Made by a program: the position numbers and the translations under genes. DNA of 32,104 nt, from assembly GCA_001509095.1 (NCBI GenBank), contig LGGV01000008.1, positions 1 through 32,104 on the forward strand, written 5' to 3'. Of the stretch, positions 30,962-32,104 are shown in pieces (position 1 is the first letter of the stretch; each line of letters begins with the position of its first letter). This DNA comes from Synergistales bacterium 58_81 (lineage in GTDB: Bacteria > Synergistota > Synergistia > Synergistales > Thermovirgaceae). The notes beneath the pieces are model-generated. The model was not told the DNA's origin and did no database searches. It was given only the letters and a program-made list of their open reading frames with translations.

Positions 30962-31079
30962 AGGGTATTCCTCCCTTCCTAAACAACATCATTTTACCAT
31001 ATCATAGCGGTGTTGTTGGAGGATCGTGTGTTAGAATATCGCCTGTCCTTTATCCGGTATTTTCATGGAGGAGTCAGAT

Positions 31080-31832
31080 TTGAGCTTTTTCATGCTTGTT
31101 CTTGCTACCCTGCTGGGAGGGGTGACGGGTTTCCTGAACGTTGTCGCCGGGGGCGGTTCGCTCCTTAGCCTTCCATTCCTCATCTTCCTAGGTCTTGACG
31201 CTTCTTCCGCCAATGCCACTAACCGGGTAGGAATACTCCTTCAGAATGTAGTGGCCGTGTGGCAGTTCCGAAGGGACAAGGTGCTGTCGTTGAGAGAGTC
31301 CCTCTCCCTGGGCATTCCGGCATCCATCGGTGCGGTTGGGGGGACCCTCCTGGCCGTACAGCTTGACGAACGATTCCTGAAGATAACCATAGCCCTTCTG
31401 ATCTCATTCATGGCGATCCTCCTTGTTGCCAAACCTCGGATGTGGGAGACCTACCGGGAGACCTCGTGGCCTACCTGGGCCAAGTGGTGTCTCTTCATCG
31501 CCATAGGTGCCTATGGAGGGTTCATCCAGGCAGGGGTGGGTTTCCTGCTGATCTGGGCCCTTGCAGGGGCTGTCGGAAAGGACCTCGTAAGGGCCAATGC
31601 CCTGAAGGCGGCGATCGTTCTCTGCTTTACGGTGGTCAGCCTCATGATCTTCTTCTCAAAGGGGCTCATCAACATGCAGTACGGTCTTGCCCTGGCTTTC
31701 GGCAGTATGGCCGGGGGATGGATAGGGACCCGCTTCTCGGTGGTGAAGGGGAACAAATGGATAAGGTACATTCTTGTTGTAATGGTGGTCATCAGTGCCC
31801 TGAGGATGATCTTCGGGGCCTTTGGGAGCTGA
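31080..31832 (+). CDS. TauE/SafE-family sulfite/anion exporter-like permease
   Basis: A 250-residue membrane protein with about eight hydrophobic segments and the two-half TauE/SafE layout. The first half has TGFLNVVAGGGSLLSLPFLI and ANATNRVGILLQNVVAVWQF. The second has AYGGFIQAGVGFLLIWALAG, VRANALKAAIVLCFTVVSLM and AGGWIGTRFSV. Family members move sulfite, sulfoacetate or other organic anions; the substrate is unknown. The TTG at 31080 is preferred because GGAGGAG lies six bases upstream; an ATG at 31065 in the same frame lacks a site. A TAGAAT box at 31032-31037 may be the -10. A strong terminator follows. Confidence 0.88.
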   Translation: MSFFMLVLATLLGGVTGFLNVVAGGGSLLSLPFLIFLGLDASSANATNRVGILLQNVVAVWQFRRDKVLSLRESLSLGIPASIGAVGGTLLAVQLDERFLKITIALLISFMAILLVAKPRMWETYRETSWPTWAKWCLFIAIGAYGGFIQAGVGFLLIWALAGAVGKDLVRANALKAAIVLCFTVVSLMIFFSKGLINMQYGLALAFGSMAGGWIGTRFSVVKGNKWIRYILVVMVVISALRMIFGAFGS

Positions 31833-31836
31833 CGGG

Positions 31837-31875
31837 AAAACCCGGCCGGAGGTCTATCCCCCGGCCGGGTTTTTC
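31837..31875. terminator. Bidirectional terminator between permease and asparaginase genes
   Basis: AAAACCCGGCCGG (31837-31849) and CCGGCCGGGTTTT (31861-31873) form a 13-bp perfect stem with an 11-base loop. A T-run follows on both strands, so it serves both convergent genes. Confidence 0.92.
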
Positions 31876-32104
31876 ATTTTTTACCCAGAAGGTAAAGCTG
31901 AAGATCTTCCCTTGAGAAGTTCGCTCCCAGACCTACGGCGAGCCTCAGCCTGGCCTGCTCCGGCCTCAGCCCTCCTCCGTCCATCACGCCCATTTCGAGC
32001 AGTCTCCTTGCGCTCCCCTCGTAGCCGTAGAGAGTGTTGGTGTGACCTCTCCGGCATCGGGTGGTTATGACAACGGCCGTATCGTTCTTGATCAGAGGTT
32101 TGAG
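31874..32104 (-). CDS. L-asparaginase family protein, C-terminal part only
   Basis: A 76-residue C-terminal fragment whose N-terminus lies beyond the right edge. The minus-strand frame reads TAVVITTRCRRGHTNTLYGY, then LLEMGVMDGGGLRPEQARLR and a final LYLLGKK. The VITTRC segment, the Gly-rich Gxx-GGxLxPEQAR region and the ArLrL ending are characteristic of the C-terminal domain of bacterial L-asparaginases, which hydrolyse asparagine to aspartate and ammonia. The stop codon lies in the shared bidirectional terminator. The active-site threonines of the N-terminal domain are outside the window. Confidence 0.85.
   Translation of the reverse strand, partial: LKPLIKNDTAVVITTRCRRGHTNTLYGYEGSARRLLEMGVMDGGGLRPEQARLRLAVGLGANFSREDLQLYLLGKK

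Overview
The window is a dense, GC-rich bacterial chromosome segment with about 27 protein genes and no rRNA, tRNA, CRISPR array or complete mobile element that I can see. Three things suggest an anaerobic, non-sporulating diderm, most likely in Synergistota. These are an outer-membrane efflux channel beside a murein lytic transglycosylase, a SpoVS homologue without sporulation genes, and a tungsten/molybdenum aldehyde:ferredoxin oxidoreductase (AOR) with a ferredoxin-flavodoxin protein. The phylum is an inference from gene content, not a search result.

Layout. 3-6926 (+): a cut-off DUF2284 protein, a damaged tex gene, then a tripartite efflux operon (TolC-like channel, MacA-like adaptor, MacB-like ATPase and permease) ending in a strong terminator. 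The ATPase is broken by a frameshifting deletion, and Tex has lost an internal segment and its C-terminus. 6999-8220: a 48-codon minus-strand gene with a near-consensus promoter, an array of 17-bp palindromic repeats, and a divergent flavodoxin/2x[4Fe-4S] protein. 8401-9663 (+): a YerC/TrpR-like repressor and an unknown membrane-anchored protein. 9674-13427 (-): an osmoprotectant-type ABC importer (binding protein and two permeases, no ATPase) followed by a NYN-LOTUS RNase-like gene.

13647-17591 (+): an ArsB/NhaD-type transporter, then a tight CBS-domain / MoaD-like / AOR cluster. 17752-22327 (+): SpoVS with its own terminator, hisS-aspS, a small unknown protein and a UPF0173 metal-dependent hydrolase. 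22334-24767 (-): an RpiR-type regulator and a MATE exporter separated by heptamer repeats. 24843-26558 (-): an overlapping operon of XRE repressor, ImmA/IrrE-type metallopeptidase and radical SAM protein, driven by a strong promoter with an embedded palindrome. 26605-27483 (-): a CitG-like protein, divergent from a DtxR-family regulator. 27560-30542 (+): that regulator overlaps a lytic transglycosylase, which overlaps a YbaK-type deacylase. The right end holds a PPC/DUF296 protein (-), a TauE/SafE permease (+) and the C-terminus of an L-asparaginase (-), the last two sharing a bidirectional terminator.

Most genes sit in short operons with ATGA, GTGA or TGATG overlaps and good ribosome binding sites. 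The parts most worth a second look are the clustered deletions in tex and the ABC ATPase, the small gene and palindrome array beside the ferredoxin-flavodoxin gene, the XRE-ImmA-radical SAM operon, and the CBS-MoaD-AOR cluster whose MoaD lacks the usual Gly-Gly tail.
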